Of a stretch of DNA of 64,000 nt, positions 1-7,077 are shown piece by piece (position 1 is the first letter of the stretch; each line of letters begins with the position of its first letter). Source of the DNA: Cellvibrio sp. UBA7661 (lineage in GTDB: Bacteria; Pseudomonadota; Gammaproteobacteria; Pseudomonadales; Cellvibrionaceae); NCBI GenBank assembly GCA_002483365.1, contig DLHT01000006.1:555524-619523 (forward strand), read 5' to 3'. The notes beneath the pieces are model-generated. The model ran no database searches. It saw only the letters and a program-made list of their open reading frames with translations, and was not told the DNA's origin. Position numbers and translations under genes: made by a program.

Positions 1-183
1 CCGCCGCTCACTATGGCGAAATCCGCGCACGCCTCGAACAAAAAAGGCACACCCATCGGCGTAAACGATATGCACATCGCCGGCCATGCACGTAGTCAGG
101 GCTTGATATTAGTGACCAATAATTTGCGCGAGTTTGAGCGTATTGATGGATTGCGAAGCGAGAATTGGATTGTGGCTGTTTAA
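1..183 (+). pseudogene. vapC: vapC-like PIN-domain toxin, 3' part, frameshifted
   Basis: The last ~60 codons of a type II toxin of the VapC family enter from the left edge. Bases 3-44 read AAHYGEIRARLEQK, and the downstream reading from 43 reads KGTPIGVNDMHIAGHARSQG and ends ...SENWIVAV at the stop at 181-183. Both parts are the conserved C-terminal PIN region (the NDMHIAGHA segment carries the late acidic active-site residue), but they lie in different frames. The join is a run of six A at 40-45, where five A would keep the frame. It is therefore either a decayed gene or a homopolymer sequencing error. VapC proteins are Mg-dependent RNases; a vapB antitoxin would lie outside the window. Confidence 0.72.
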
Positions 184-189
184 CAACAA

Positions 190-1557
190 CTACCCAAACA
201 CCCGCCCCGCCCATACCCCCAAACCCGCGGCGACGCTGCCGAAGTGGTCGCCATCGATGATGGCAATGTCGTTACCGAGTAATTCATGTACGAGCTTGCG
301 AATCAACGGTGATTTGGCGCTGCCGCCGGTGATGTATACAACATCGGGTTTAGTGCCCGCTTGTTGTGTTGCTTCGCTGATAAGGTTGGCGATTTTTTGC
401 AACAGCACGGTTACGGTTTGCGCATAATAGTCGGCGCTGGTTTCCGGGGCTAAATCGCGCTCAATAAAATCCAGAGGGAAGCGATAGGTTTCTGCTGAGG
501 ATAACGCGATTTTTCCCAACTCCGCCTCGCGTACCACTTCAAAATTTTGTTTGTTATCGCGCATGTGAATAAAGCGTTTTAATAATTCCGGCTCTGTGGT
601 TTCGCGTTGTAATTTTTCCAGCAAGAATCCAGTTGTTGCATCGTAGAAATCAGTTTGTGCGCCTATATCGTTGATCGCCATGGCATTTACAAATGGCATG
701 AGCGGCATAGGCAGATTAGTTTTCAGTGGTGATAACATCCCAAACGCGGGCATTAATGCTTTTTGCGCAAGTAAAATATCAAAGTCATTTCCGCCAATAC
801 GTTCACCGGTGTGTGCAAGAAAATCCTGCTCGCGTTGTAATTGATCGCGATGCGACGGGCCCATGAGTACGATTGAACAATCCGTCGTGCCACCACCTAC
901 GTCTACGACCAATACTTTTTTGTTTTCCTGCAAGCGGGTTTCAAAATCAAAGCCCGCCGCGAGTGGTTCAAATAAAAATTCAATCTGGCGAAAACCAATT
1001 CGCTTTGCGGCGGCGGTGAGAATAGCCTGTGCTTGTTGGTTGGATTCCTGCGCGTTAATGCCCTGAAAGTTGACCGGCCTTCCAATAACCACTTGGGTTA
1101 CTTCCCGCTGTAAAAAATGTTCGGCGCGCTGTTTTACGTTAAGCATCATCGCGGCCACCAGGTCTTCAAAAAAACCGACCATTTGCGGGCGCAAGCCGCT
1201 CGCACCTAAAAAGGATTTGGGCGATTTAATAAAATAACCTTCCGCAGGGTCAGCAATATAATGCGCAATTGCTTCTGTTCCGTAAAACACACCATCGCTC
1301 ACTTGCGCAATATCGTGCTCCAATTTCCCCGCACGCGACTGCGCCAATGTGCCAGAGCGCACTTGTGTGTAGGCTTGTCGCTCAACCGGATCTTGCAATT
1401 GCTGTGCAATCAGTTCGGCAATAAATGCGCGCTCCAATGCGTAGAGCGTGGAAGGTACAAACGCTTCAGCGCCATACAGGGGTATTAGTTCCGCTTTACC
1501 TTGATTGATACAAGACATGGCACAGTTTGATGTGCCGTAATCAAATCCAACGTACAT
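190..1557 (-). CDS. yegD: YegD-like Hsp70-family protein
   Basis: An Hsp70/actin-fold ATPase of the short YegD type (about 455 residues, no long substrate-binding domain). The N-terminus MYVGFDYGTSNCAM is the phosphate-1 loop; VLVVDVGGGTTDCSIV (about residue 205) is phosphate-2; VVYITGGSAKSPLIRK near the C-terminus is the adenosine loop. It probably acts as a cytoplasmic chaperone-like ATPase; the substrate is unknown. An in-frame ATG at 1596 forms a TGATG overlap with the stop of the upstream peptidase gene. The start at 1557 is preferred because it gives the family's normal N-terminus and has AAGG 11-12 nt upstream. Co-transcription with the M32 peptidase gene is likely. Confidence 0.88.
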   Translation of the reverse strand: MYVGFDYGTSNCAMSCINQGKAELIPLYGAEAFVPSTLYALERAFIAELIAQQLQDPVERQAYTQVRSGTLAQSRAGKLEHDIAQVSDGVFYGTEAIAHYIADPAEGYFIKSPKSFLGASGLRPQMVGFFEDLVAAMMLNVKQRAEHFLQREVTQVVIGRPVNFQGINAQESNQQAQAILTAAAKRIGFRQIEFLFEPLAAGFDFETRLQENKKVLVVDVGGGTTDCSIVLMGPSHRDQLQREQDFLAHTGERIGGNDFDILLAQKALMPAFGMLSPLKTNLPMPLMPFVNAMAINDIGAQTDFYDATTGFLLEKLQRETTEPELLKRFIHMRDNKQNFEVVREAELGKIALSSAETYRFPLDFIERDLAPETSADYYAQTVTVLLQKIANLISEATQQAGTKPDVVYITGGSAKSPLIRKLVHELLGNDIAIIDGDHFGSVAAGLGVWAGRVFG

Positions 1558-1595
1558 ATTATTTACAACCTTCACTCTTTTGATATCACCCTGCA

Positions 1596-3101
1596 TCAGG
1601 CTTCGTTTAAATAACGGCGCTGCAAATGCGCTTTGAAATAGCGCGCATTTAATGACTCACCGGTAGCCATCGCAATTAAATCATTGGTAGACAACAAACT
1701 ACCTTGGTTCCAGATGTGGGTTTGCAACCAATTAAATAACGGCGCTAAATCGCCTTGCGCAATTTTTTCAGAGAGCTGTGGAATACTGCGCTGCGCCGCC
1801 GCAAATTCTTGTGCGGCATACATAGCACCCAGCGTGTATGAAGGAAAATAACCAAAAGCTCCACATGGCCAGTGAATATCCTGCATACAGCCATTGCGGT
1901 AGTTGTTTTGATCAGAGCCATTTTCGGTCGATAGCCCTAAATAGGCCTGCATTTTTTCATTCCAGAGCGCGGGAATATCGTCTACTTCGATATCGCCTTC
2001 CACTAACGCGCGTTCGATTTCGTAGCGCAAAATAACATGGGCGGGATAGGTCAGTTCGTCGGCATCCACACGGATGTAACCGCGCTTCATGCGCGTATTA
2101 AAACAATATAAATTTTCATTGGTAAACGCAGGATCTTGTTCCCGTTGAAAGATGCGGCGCGCAAGCGGCGCTAACAGCTGCGTAAATTCCGGTGAGCGCG
2201 CCAATTGCATTTCAAAAAATAAACTTTGCGATTCATGCACACCCATTGAGCGCGCCTCGCCCACCGGTAAACCTGCCCAAGCTTTCGGCAAATTTTGTTC
2301 ATAGCGCGCGTGGCCAGTTTCGTGGATAACACCGAGCAGCGCTTTCATAAAATCGCTTTCATCGTAACGCGTGGTAATGCGCACATCCGTTGGAACACCG
2401 CCACAAAATGGATGGGTACTCACATCCAAACGCCCGTGGGTAAAATCAAAACCGAGCAATTTCATTGCCGCAAGGCCAAGCTCTTTTTGTTGCTCAATTG
2501 CAAACGGACCTTCAGGTACAATTACTTTTTTCTGTGATTGAATATCATCCGCACGCTGGATAAATTCCGGCAACCAGGTTTTTACATCGGCAAACAATGC
2601 ATCCAACTGCGCACTGGTTACACCCGGTTCATACAATTCCAACATCGCATCATAAGGGCGCAACCCTGCATCAGCAACGCGAATGCGCGCTTCTTCACGC
2701 ACCAGCTCAACCACTTTTTTCAAATTGGGTTTAAAACCATTCCAATCATTATTATTGCGCTGCTCGCGCCATGCATGTTCACAGGCAGAATTTGCCAACG
2801 ATTGTGCCTGTACTAAATCCTGCGGCAATTGCGTTGCCTGTTTCCAACGGCGTTTCATCGCCGCAAGACTCGCCTGCTCATTAGCAGATAAAGGCTCTTG
2901 TGCAGCAGCACTTAACCATTCACCCAAATGTGATGCGGTAGTTTGCTGATGAATCAATACTGATAACTCTGCCATGGCCGCACTGCGCGCAGCATTTCCA
3001 CCTTCCGGCATCATCGCCGCCTGATCCCATGAACAGATCGCCTGTGCATGCTGCAAATGGGAAATTTTTAAAAAGTGTTGTTGCAACAGTTGATAAGACA
3101 T
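1596..3101 (-). CDS. M32-family metallocarboxypeptidase
   Basis: About 501 residues, the normal length for thermostable carboxypeptidase 1 (Taq) family enzymes, which remove C-terminal residues from peptides in the cytoplasm using one metal ion. The zinc motif HETGHARYE (within GVIHETGHARYEQNLPKAW) is visible, as are the family segments HPFCGG, DVRITTRYDE and CMQDIHWPCGAFGYFPSYTLGA. The frame runs upstream to 3254, but 3101 (MSYQLLQQHF) gives the family N-terminus and has AAAAGG just upstream, while the added 51 residues look non-coding. The stop overlaps the ATG at 1596 of the next frame (TGATG), which suggests translational coupling to the Hsp70-like gene. Confidence 0.9.
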   Translation of the reverse strand: MSYQLLQQHFLKISHLQHAQAICSWDQAAMMPEGGNAARSAAMAELSVLIHQQTTASHLGEWLSAAAQEPLSANEQASLAAMKRRWKQATQLPQDLVQAQSLANSACEHAWREQRNNNDWNGFKPNLKKVVELVREEARIRVADAGLRPYDAMLELYEPGVTSAQLDALFADVKTWLPEFIQRADDIQSQKKVIVPEGPFAIEQQKELGLAAMKLLGFDFTHGRLDVSTHPFCGGVPTDVRITTRYDESDFMKALLGVIHETGHARYEQNLPKAWAGLPVGEARSMGVHESQSLFFEMQLARSPEFTQLLAPLARRIFQREQDPAFTNENLYCFNTRMKRGYIRVDADELTYPAHVILRYEIERALVEGDIEVDDIPALWNEKMQAYLGLSTENGSDQNNYRNGCMQDIHWPCGAFGYFPSYTLGAMYAAQEFAAAQRSIPQLSEKIAQGDLAPLFNWLQTHIWNQGSLLSTNDLIAMATGESLNARYFKAHLQRRYLNEA

Positions 3102-3240
3102 AGCCAAGCCTTTTATTAAGAAATATGACGATGAGTCTTTAACGTAATTTGAAAAATAAGTGCGGTAATAATCAAAGAAAGCAGACCAGACTGATAAAGA
3201 TATCTTTTTTATACAAGTTAAATAATCTTCCAGGTTAATA

Positions 3241-3282
3241 AAAAAGAGCAGCACTATTTGTATTCAACAAATAGTGCTGCTC
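3241..3282 (-). terminator. rho-independent terminator of the PEBP gene
   Basis: A perfect 16-bp stem (GAGCAGCACTATTTGT and its complement) with a 5-nt loop occupies 3246-3282. Five A on the plus strand at 3241-3245 give a U-run on the minus-strand transcript. It lies 30 bp past the stop of the PEBP gene. Confidence 0.85.
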
Positions 3283-3312
3283 GCTTTACTTTATTTCTGC
3301 AAATGTCTGCGC

Positions 3313-3876
3313 TTAATCGCGTTTGTACAACGCCTCAATCGATGCAGAACCCAGCGAGTTGGCATTGATCATATAACCGGTGAGTGCGCCTGATGTATTT
3401 GCAGGTAATTCCAATTTTTTAGAAAGTGCATACACAGTAAATTGATAGCGGTGGTCACCGTGGCCTTGCGGAGGACATGCACCGCCGAAGCCCGTTACGC
3501 CATAATCATTTTCAATATGTTGGCTGCCTTTTGGTGCTGCAGATTGATCTGATTTACCTGCACCGGTTGCAAGGCTAGTCACATCCGCTGGAATATTTAC
3601 CAGTTGCCAATGCCACCAGCCGCTGCCAGTGGGCGCATCCGGATCGTAAGCGGTAATTGCATAAGCGACTGTACCTGCAGGTGCACCCGACCATGACAGT
3701 TGTGGCGAAAGGTCATCGCCGGTGCAACCAAAACCGTTAAATTCCTGCGCTTTTTTCATGTGCTTGCCAGCGGCAATATCGGTGCTGGTCAATACAAATT
3801 TTGCAGGCTCTGCGAATGCAGATAATGGTGAAAGCAAAGAAGTCACTAACAGTAATGTGCGGATCGGGTTTTTCAT
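3313..3876 (-). CDS. YbhB/YbcL-type PEBP (Raf-kinase-inhibitor-like) secreted protein
   Basis: 187 residues with a Sec signal peptide (MKNPIRTLLLVTSLLSPLSAFA). The mature part is a phosphatidylethanolamine-binding-protein fold: LSPQLSWSGAP, AITAYDPDAPTGSGWWHW and GHGDHRYQFTVYAL are the conserved ligand-pocket segments. The cellular role of bacterial family members is not established; periplasmic small-ligand binding is the usual guess. GAGGAG 6-7 nt before the ATG supports the start. It is a single gene with its own strong terminator. Confidence 0.9.
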   Translation of the reverse strand: MKNPIRTLLLVTSLLSPLSAFAEPAKFVLTSTDIAAGKHMKKAQEFNGFGCTGDDLSPQLSWSGAPAGTVAYAITAYDPDAPTGSGWWHWQLVNIPADVTSLATGAGKSDQSAAPKGSQHIENDYGVTGFGGACPPQGHGDHRYQFTVYALSKKLELPANTSGALTGYMINANSLGSASIEALYKRD

Positions 3877-3907
3877 TTGAAGATCTCCTCATTCATTGTG
3901 GATCAAA

Positions 3908-4354
3908 TTATTTCATCAGTTTTAAGTTGCCCAAATACACCCAGGATTGCTTAATCCCCAATGCGTACATCAAGCCAAACACCAAACAAATTGCTGAACT
4001 GACCAGCCAAAAGGTAGTGCTGTTTTCCGGGAACATGGACACCAGGGGTATAAATACGATGCCGCGTAACAAATAGATGGCTGCAATAACGCACAAACCC
4101 ACGCGCAATAATGGAAGCCTCATAATGACACCTGCACCCGACAACGCATAGAGTGACCAAAGGGCAAGCACCACAACGATAACTGAGGTAACGATGGTCG
4201 GATAAATATGCCCCGCTTCTGCCATTTGTGCCATCTGTTCACCTGCGCCGAAAAAACGATACCAGTCACCGCCGAAAATTATACAACCCAAATGGAGTAA
4301 GGCTGCCACTGCGCTACACATTGCGGCGATGATTAAATAATTATTTTTTTGCAT
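3908..4354 (-). CDS. small integral membrane protein, four predicted TM helices
   Basis: 148 residues with four hydrophobic segments (about residues 6-28, 52-75, 82-102 and 113-134) and short loops. Family not recognised; length and topology resemble small uncharacterised inner-membrane proteins, and no catalytic motif is visible. AAGGA about 9 nt upstream supports the start. It lies between the haemoglobin gene and the PEBP gene on the same strand, with gaps of about 70 and 30 bp. Function unknown. Confidence 0.7.
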   Translation of the reverse strand: MQKNNYLIIAAMCSAVAALLHLGCIIFGGDWYRFFGAGEQMAQMAEAGHIYPTIVTSVIVVVLALWSLYALSGAGVIMRLPLLRVGLCVIAAIYLLRGIVFIPLVSMFPENSTTFWLVSSAICLVFGLMYALGIKQSWVYLGNLKLMK

Positions 4355-4422
4355 GTTCTAGTTCCTTCTCTTGATCGAGTTGCTATTAATTCATTTTTTC
4401 TTCGATGACTTCCAACATTTTT

Positions 4423-4833
4423 TTAAGGTTTTTTACTCACGGTAAAAATACGCTCGGCGGGAATGCGCAATTGGGCGAGTAAATAGCTGGCAAAATCCTG
4501 CGGATAATTTTGTAGCGCAATCGCGCGCTCCATACATAACAACCAGGCATCGCGCTCAGCCGTACCTATTGGCAGATGGGAATGATCGCGCGGGATATTG
4601 ATGCTGCCGTATTTTTCCGCATAGAGCGATGGCCCTCCCATCCAGCCGCATAAAAAGCGCGTGAGCTTATCGCGCGATTCGGTTAAATCTGTTTTGTGCA
4701 TCGCACGAATAGTCGCCGCCTCGGGCAACTCATCCATAAAACGATAAAAGTCATCCACCAATTGGCGAATACCGGCTTCGCCGCCAGCAGTTTTAAAGGA
4801 GGTATCGGAAAAGCCATATAAAGGAGTGTTCAT
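4423..4833 (-). CDS. group II truncated haemoglobin
   Basis: About 136 residues, typical of a 2-over-2 globin that binds haem and handles O2 or NO-derived species in the cytoplasm. The frame has GGEAGIRQLVDDFYRFMDEL (helix B/E region), the group II signature RDKLTRFLCGWMGGPSLYAEKYG (FLCGWMGGP loop), the proximal-histidine region DHSHLPI, and ERDAWLLCMERAI with the conserved Trp of group II proteins. The frame can start at a GTG at 4845; the ATG at 4833 is preferred because GTGGAA lies just upstream. That upstream region also holds a parS-like 16-mer. It follows the VOC gene by about 30 bp, so the two may be co-transcribed. Confidence 0.88.
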   Translation of the reverse strand: MNTPLYGFSDTSFKTAGGEAGIRQLVDDFYRFMDELPEAATIRAMHKTDLTESRDKLTRFLCGWMGGPSLYAEKYGSINIPRDHSHLPIGTAERDAWLLCMERAIALQNYPQDFASYLLAQLRIPAERIFTVSKKP

Positions 4834-4837
4834 TTTA

Positions 4838-4853
4838 TTTTCCACGTGAAACG
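4838..4853. other. weak parS-like site
   Basis: TTTTCCACGTGAAACG matches 14 of 16 positions of the ParB-binding sequence TGTTYCACGTGAAACA and keeps the palindromic core. It lies in the 5' leader of the haemoglobin gene, about 58 kb from the origin region, so it may be coincidental. Confidence 0.35.
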
Positions 4854-4862
4854 GTGCATCGC

Positions 4863-5228
4863 TTAGTTGGTAGTTTTTTGCTCTGACCAGACTGCAAATT
4901 CGTTGCCGCTTGGTTCAGTAAAATGAAACCGGCAACCGCCGGGGAAATCGAATAGCGGCGTTACAATTACTCCACCGTTAGCAATCACTTTTTGCAGCGT
5001 GGATTGAATATCTGCACTGTAGAAGACTAACAACGCGGCACCATTTGCAGTGCTGCTACACAGCTCGGCTTTAAAAAAGCCGCCATCCAATCCCTGATTG
5101 GAAAACGCCGTATATTCAGGGCCGTAATCGACAAACTCCCAACCGAATACAGCGGAGAAAAAAGTTTTGGTTGCCACTAAATCGCGCGCAGCGAATTCAA
5201 CGTAGTTGAGTTTTTCGTGGGTGTTCAT
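4863..5228 (-). CDS. VOC (glyoxalase/bleomycin-resistance) family protein
   Basis: About 121 residues forming one VOC module of two beta-alpha-beta-beta-beta repeats: KLNYVEFAARDLVATKTFFSAVFGW at the start and FHFTEPSGNEFAVWSE at the end, which carries the usual metal-site Glu (GNEFAVW). The substrate cannot be told from sequence. The frame runs upstream to 5438 through the toxin gene, but the ATG at 5228 gives the family N-terminus and has AGGA upstream, so the extension is rejected. It lies just downstream of the toxin gene on the same strand. Confidence 0.87.
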   Translation of the reverse strand: MNTHEKLNYVEFAARDLVATKTFFSAVFGWEFVDYGPEYTAFSNQGLDGGFFKAELCSSTANGAALLVFYSADIQSTLQKVIANGGVIVTPLFDFPGGCRFHFTEPSGNEFAVWSEQKTTN

Positions 5229-5278
5229 GACTGAAGAATCCTGTTGAAAGTACTTTTGACCAAGTGCAAGGCAATCTA

Positions 5279-5605
5279 CTACTCCATCAACTTCAAATCC
5301 GCAGCGCGGCGGTTTTTGGAATCTTGATAGAAATTTTCGTGCGGCCCAAGATTGAGCAGGTATAGCGTAAGACGCTGTGCTTGCCAGGAATAGCCGAGCA
5401 GGGTTTCTCTGCCATCCAGTTTGAATTTGTGTACCCACAGATGGGCAAGGTCGCCTTTTTTACGCTCGCCCAGTTCCGGGTTTTGTTCGATTTTGCCTAT
5501 CTCGTCATCGACCAAGTCTTTATGAGTTTCGCTCAAACGTTTGAAGGCTTTTTTAAATGTGGGGGATTCGTAAATCTCAAGTTGAGGATTTGCTGCGTCT
5601 GACAT
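5279..5605 (-). CDS. RelE/ParE-family toxin
   Basis: About 108 residues with the RelE/ParE fold signature: an N-terminal helix pair (SPTFKKAFKRLSETHKDLVDDEIGKI), then the beta-sheet segment HKFKLDGRETLLGYSW and a closing LYLLNLGPHENFYQD. The GPHENFY ending is characteristic of this toxin group (plasmid-stabilisation/mRNA-interferase-like). The gene overlaps the upstream antitoxin by 29 nt. An alternative start at 5626 exists; 5605 is preferred because AGGAAAA lies upstream and the core begins shortly after. Whether it cleaves mRNA or inhibits gyrase cannot be decided from sequence. Confidence 0.85.
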   Translation of the reverse strand: MSDAANPQLEIYESPTFKKAFKRLSETHKDLVDDEIGKIEQNPELGERKKGDLAHLWVHKFKLDGRETLLGYSWQAQRLTLYLLNLGPHENFYQDSKNRRAADLKLME

Positions 5606-5810
5606 ATTTGGTCGCTTTTCCTGCATTGATTTCTGCCGTTGCCAGCAGAACTTCCTTGATGAAGGCGTAGGTCAGCTCGGGGTTGTCTTCCACGATTTTG
5701 CCAATTTCCGCCCAATGCTCGATTTGTTTGGGCACCGAGCGTTTTGCCGCTTCGGCATGGATTTGCACCTCCTCCACGAAGGTTTCATCCAAACGTACAC
5801 TGATGGCCAT
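5577..5810 (-). CDS. ParD-like antitoxin
   Basis: 77 residues beginning MAISVRLDETFVEEVQIHAE, a ribbon-helix-helix-like N-terminus of the ParD-like family that both binds DNA and neutralises the partner toxin. The C-terminal half (DNPELTYAFIKEVLLATAEI) would form the toxin-binding helices. Overlap with the toxin gene and the antitoxin-first order are typical of type II systems. AGGTGAAG lies just upstream of the ATG. A palindrome 45-59 bp upstream is a likely autoregulatory operator. Confidence 0.82.
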   Translation of the reverse strand: MAISVRLDETFVEEVQIHAEAAKRSVPKQIEHWAEIGKIVEDNPELTYAFIKEVLLATAEINAGKATKYVRRSKSST

Positions 5811-5854
5811 GCTTCACCTGTTGGATAATAAACTGAGATAACTAATCGCAATAC

Positions 5855-5869
5855 GCGACAATTTGTCGC
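5855..5869. promoter_or_regulatory. palindromic operator upstream of the ParD-like antitoxin
   Basis: GCGACAATTTGTCGC has 7-bp arms around one central base, 45-59 bp upstream of the antitoxin ATG. A ribbon-helix-helix antitoxin would be expected to bind such a site to repress its own operon; this role is inferred from position and symmetry. Confidence 0.5.
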
Positions 5870-5911
5870 AAATAATTGTATGCCTTACGAGCAACTCTTG
5901 CAACGCGGATT

Positions 5912-5931
5912 GTTGGGCATAGCTGCCCAAC
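5912..5931. repeat. REP-like palindrome downstream of mrpG
   Basis: GTTGGGCA and TGCCCAAC form an 8-bp stem with a 4-nt loop, followed by CCTACCC. No U-run follows on either strand, so it is a poor terminator. The GTTGGGC...GCCCAACCTAC pattern resembles dispersed palindromic repeats found in many proteobacterial intergenic regions. Confidence 0.45.
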
Positions 5932-5942
5932 CTACCCAATAA

Positions 5943-6272
5943 CTACTTCCAGGGTTTCCCCCGCGTCCGCTCCACCGCATCCAACTTCAAATGCAGCGCC
6001 GCTTTGGCAACTATGTGGCCGCTGACGGGGGCGGTTATAAATAAAAACAGGGCGATGAGCAGTTCGTGCAGGCTCAGGCCATCGCCTTGGGTGGAGAAAA
6101 AAATCACCGAGCCGATGATGATCCCACCCACGCCCAAGGTGGTGGCTTTGGCGGGGCCGTGCAGGCGCAGGTAAAAATCCGGCAGGCGCATCAGGCCGAT
6201 GGAGCCGATAAGGGCAAAGGTTGCGCCGATCAGAAGACAGACGCTAATTAAAACTTCAAGCCCAGTAGACAT
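5943..6272 (-). CDS. mrpG: Mrp/Pha monovalent cation/H+ antiporter subunit G
   Basis: 109 residues with three hydrophobic helices and the MnhG/PhaG core IGLMRLPDFYLRLHGPAKATTLGVGGI. It is the last subunit of the multisubunit inner-membrane antiporter that exchanges Na+ or K+ for protons, giving salt and alkaline-pH tolerance. It follows subunit F by 23 bp. Confidence 0.93.
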   Translation of the reverse strand: MSTGLEVLISVCLLIGATFALIGSIGLMRLPDFYLRLHGPAKATTLGVGGIIIGSVIFFSTQGDGLSLHELLIALFLFITAPVSGHIVAKAALHLKLDAVERTRGKPWK

Positions 6273-6295
6273 GGCTTACTCCTATGCAATGTTCG

Positions 6296-6565
6296 CTATT
6301 CAATAATGTCGCCACGCAGCAGGTATTTGCTGAGCGCGACTGTGCCGACAAAACCCATGACGGCGATCAGGAGCGCTGCTTCAAAGTACAACATGCTGCC
6401 TTGGTAGATGCCGAACAACACCAGCAATGCGATGGCGTTGATGTACATGGTGTCCAGCGCGAGTATGCGGTCGGGCAGTGAAGGGCCGATGATGAGCCGC
6501 CCGAGGTTGAGCGCTATGGCGATACTGAGCAGCAACATCGCGATACTTATGGCTGTGGTGAGCAT
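6296..6565 (-). CDS. mrpF: Mrp/Pha antiporter subunit F
   Basis: 89 residues, three TM helices, with the family segment LIIGPSLPDRILALDTMYINAIALLVLFG (Asp in PDRILALD conserved). Small membrane subunit of the antiporter complex. The start lies inside the 3' end of subunit E (19-nt overlap), consistent with translational coupling. Confidence 0.93.
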   Translation of the reverse strand: MLTTAISIAMLLLSIAIALNLGRLIIGPSLPDRILALDTMYINAIALLVLFGIYQGSMLYFEAALLIAVMGFVGTVALSKYLLRGDIIE

Positions 6566-7077
6566 TCAAATACCTCCTTGAGCGGGGCTTCGTAGCGCTG
6601 TTTCATCTCGGCGATGGCGGCATCGATATCGGTCACATGCAGGCTGTGCACCAGCAAATACTTCTCCTCCATGTTCAGGTCCGCCGAGACGGTGCCGGGG
6701 GTGAGCGAGATGGTACTGGCAAACAGGGTGATGGTGAATTCGTGTTCGATATCGAGCGGGACGCGCATAAACGCCGGTTGCAGCTTATTCATGGGGCCGA
6801 GGATACGCGCCGCCAGAATCACATTGGCAATGACAATATCCCACAAGACCACCAACAAAAATTTCACCAGCAATAGCGGCTTGCGGATGCGCAATGCCTC
6901 CGGCCAAAAGCCTTGGCTACACCAGGGGATTAGCCAGGCCAGCACAGCGCCCAGCAGCAGTTGGCCAGCGCTGAGGCTATTGGCCAGTAGCAGCCAGAGC
7001 AGCAGCATAAAAGCACTCAGCGCCGGATGTGGAAACCAGCTCCGCGCCTTGGGTGGATTGGTAATTTGCGGATTCAT
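6547..7077 (-). CDS. mrpE: Mrp/Pha antiporter subunit E
   Basis: 176 residues with N-terminal hydrophobic helices and a soluble C-terminal half holding the family signature STISLTPGTVSADL and LLVHSLHVTD. MnhE/PhaE subunits are needed for assembly of the antiporter complex. It overlaps subunit D by one base at the start and subunit F by 19 nt at the end. Confidence 0.93.
   Translation of the reverse strand: MNPQITNPPKARSWFPHPALSAFMLLLWLLLANSLSAGQLLLGAVLAWLIPWCSQGFWPEALRIRKPLLLVKFLLVVLWDIVIANVILAARILGPMNKLQPAFMRVPLDIEHEFTITLFASTISLTPGTVSADLNMEEKYLLVHSLHVTDIDAAIAEMKQRYEAPLKEVFECSPQP

Noticed and set aside
5229..5438. N-terminal extension of the VOC protein
   Set aside because: The open frame overlaps the toxin gene and lacks homology; the ATG at 5228 gives the normal family start.
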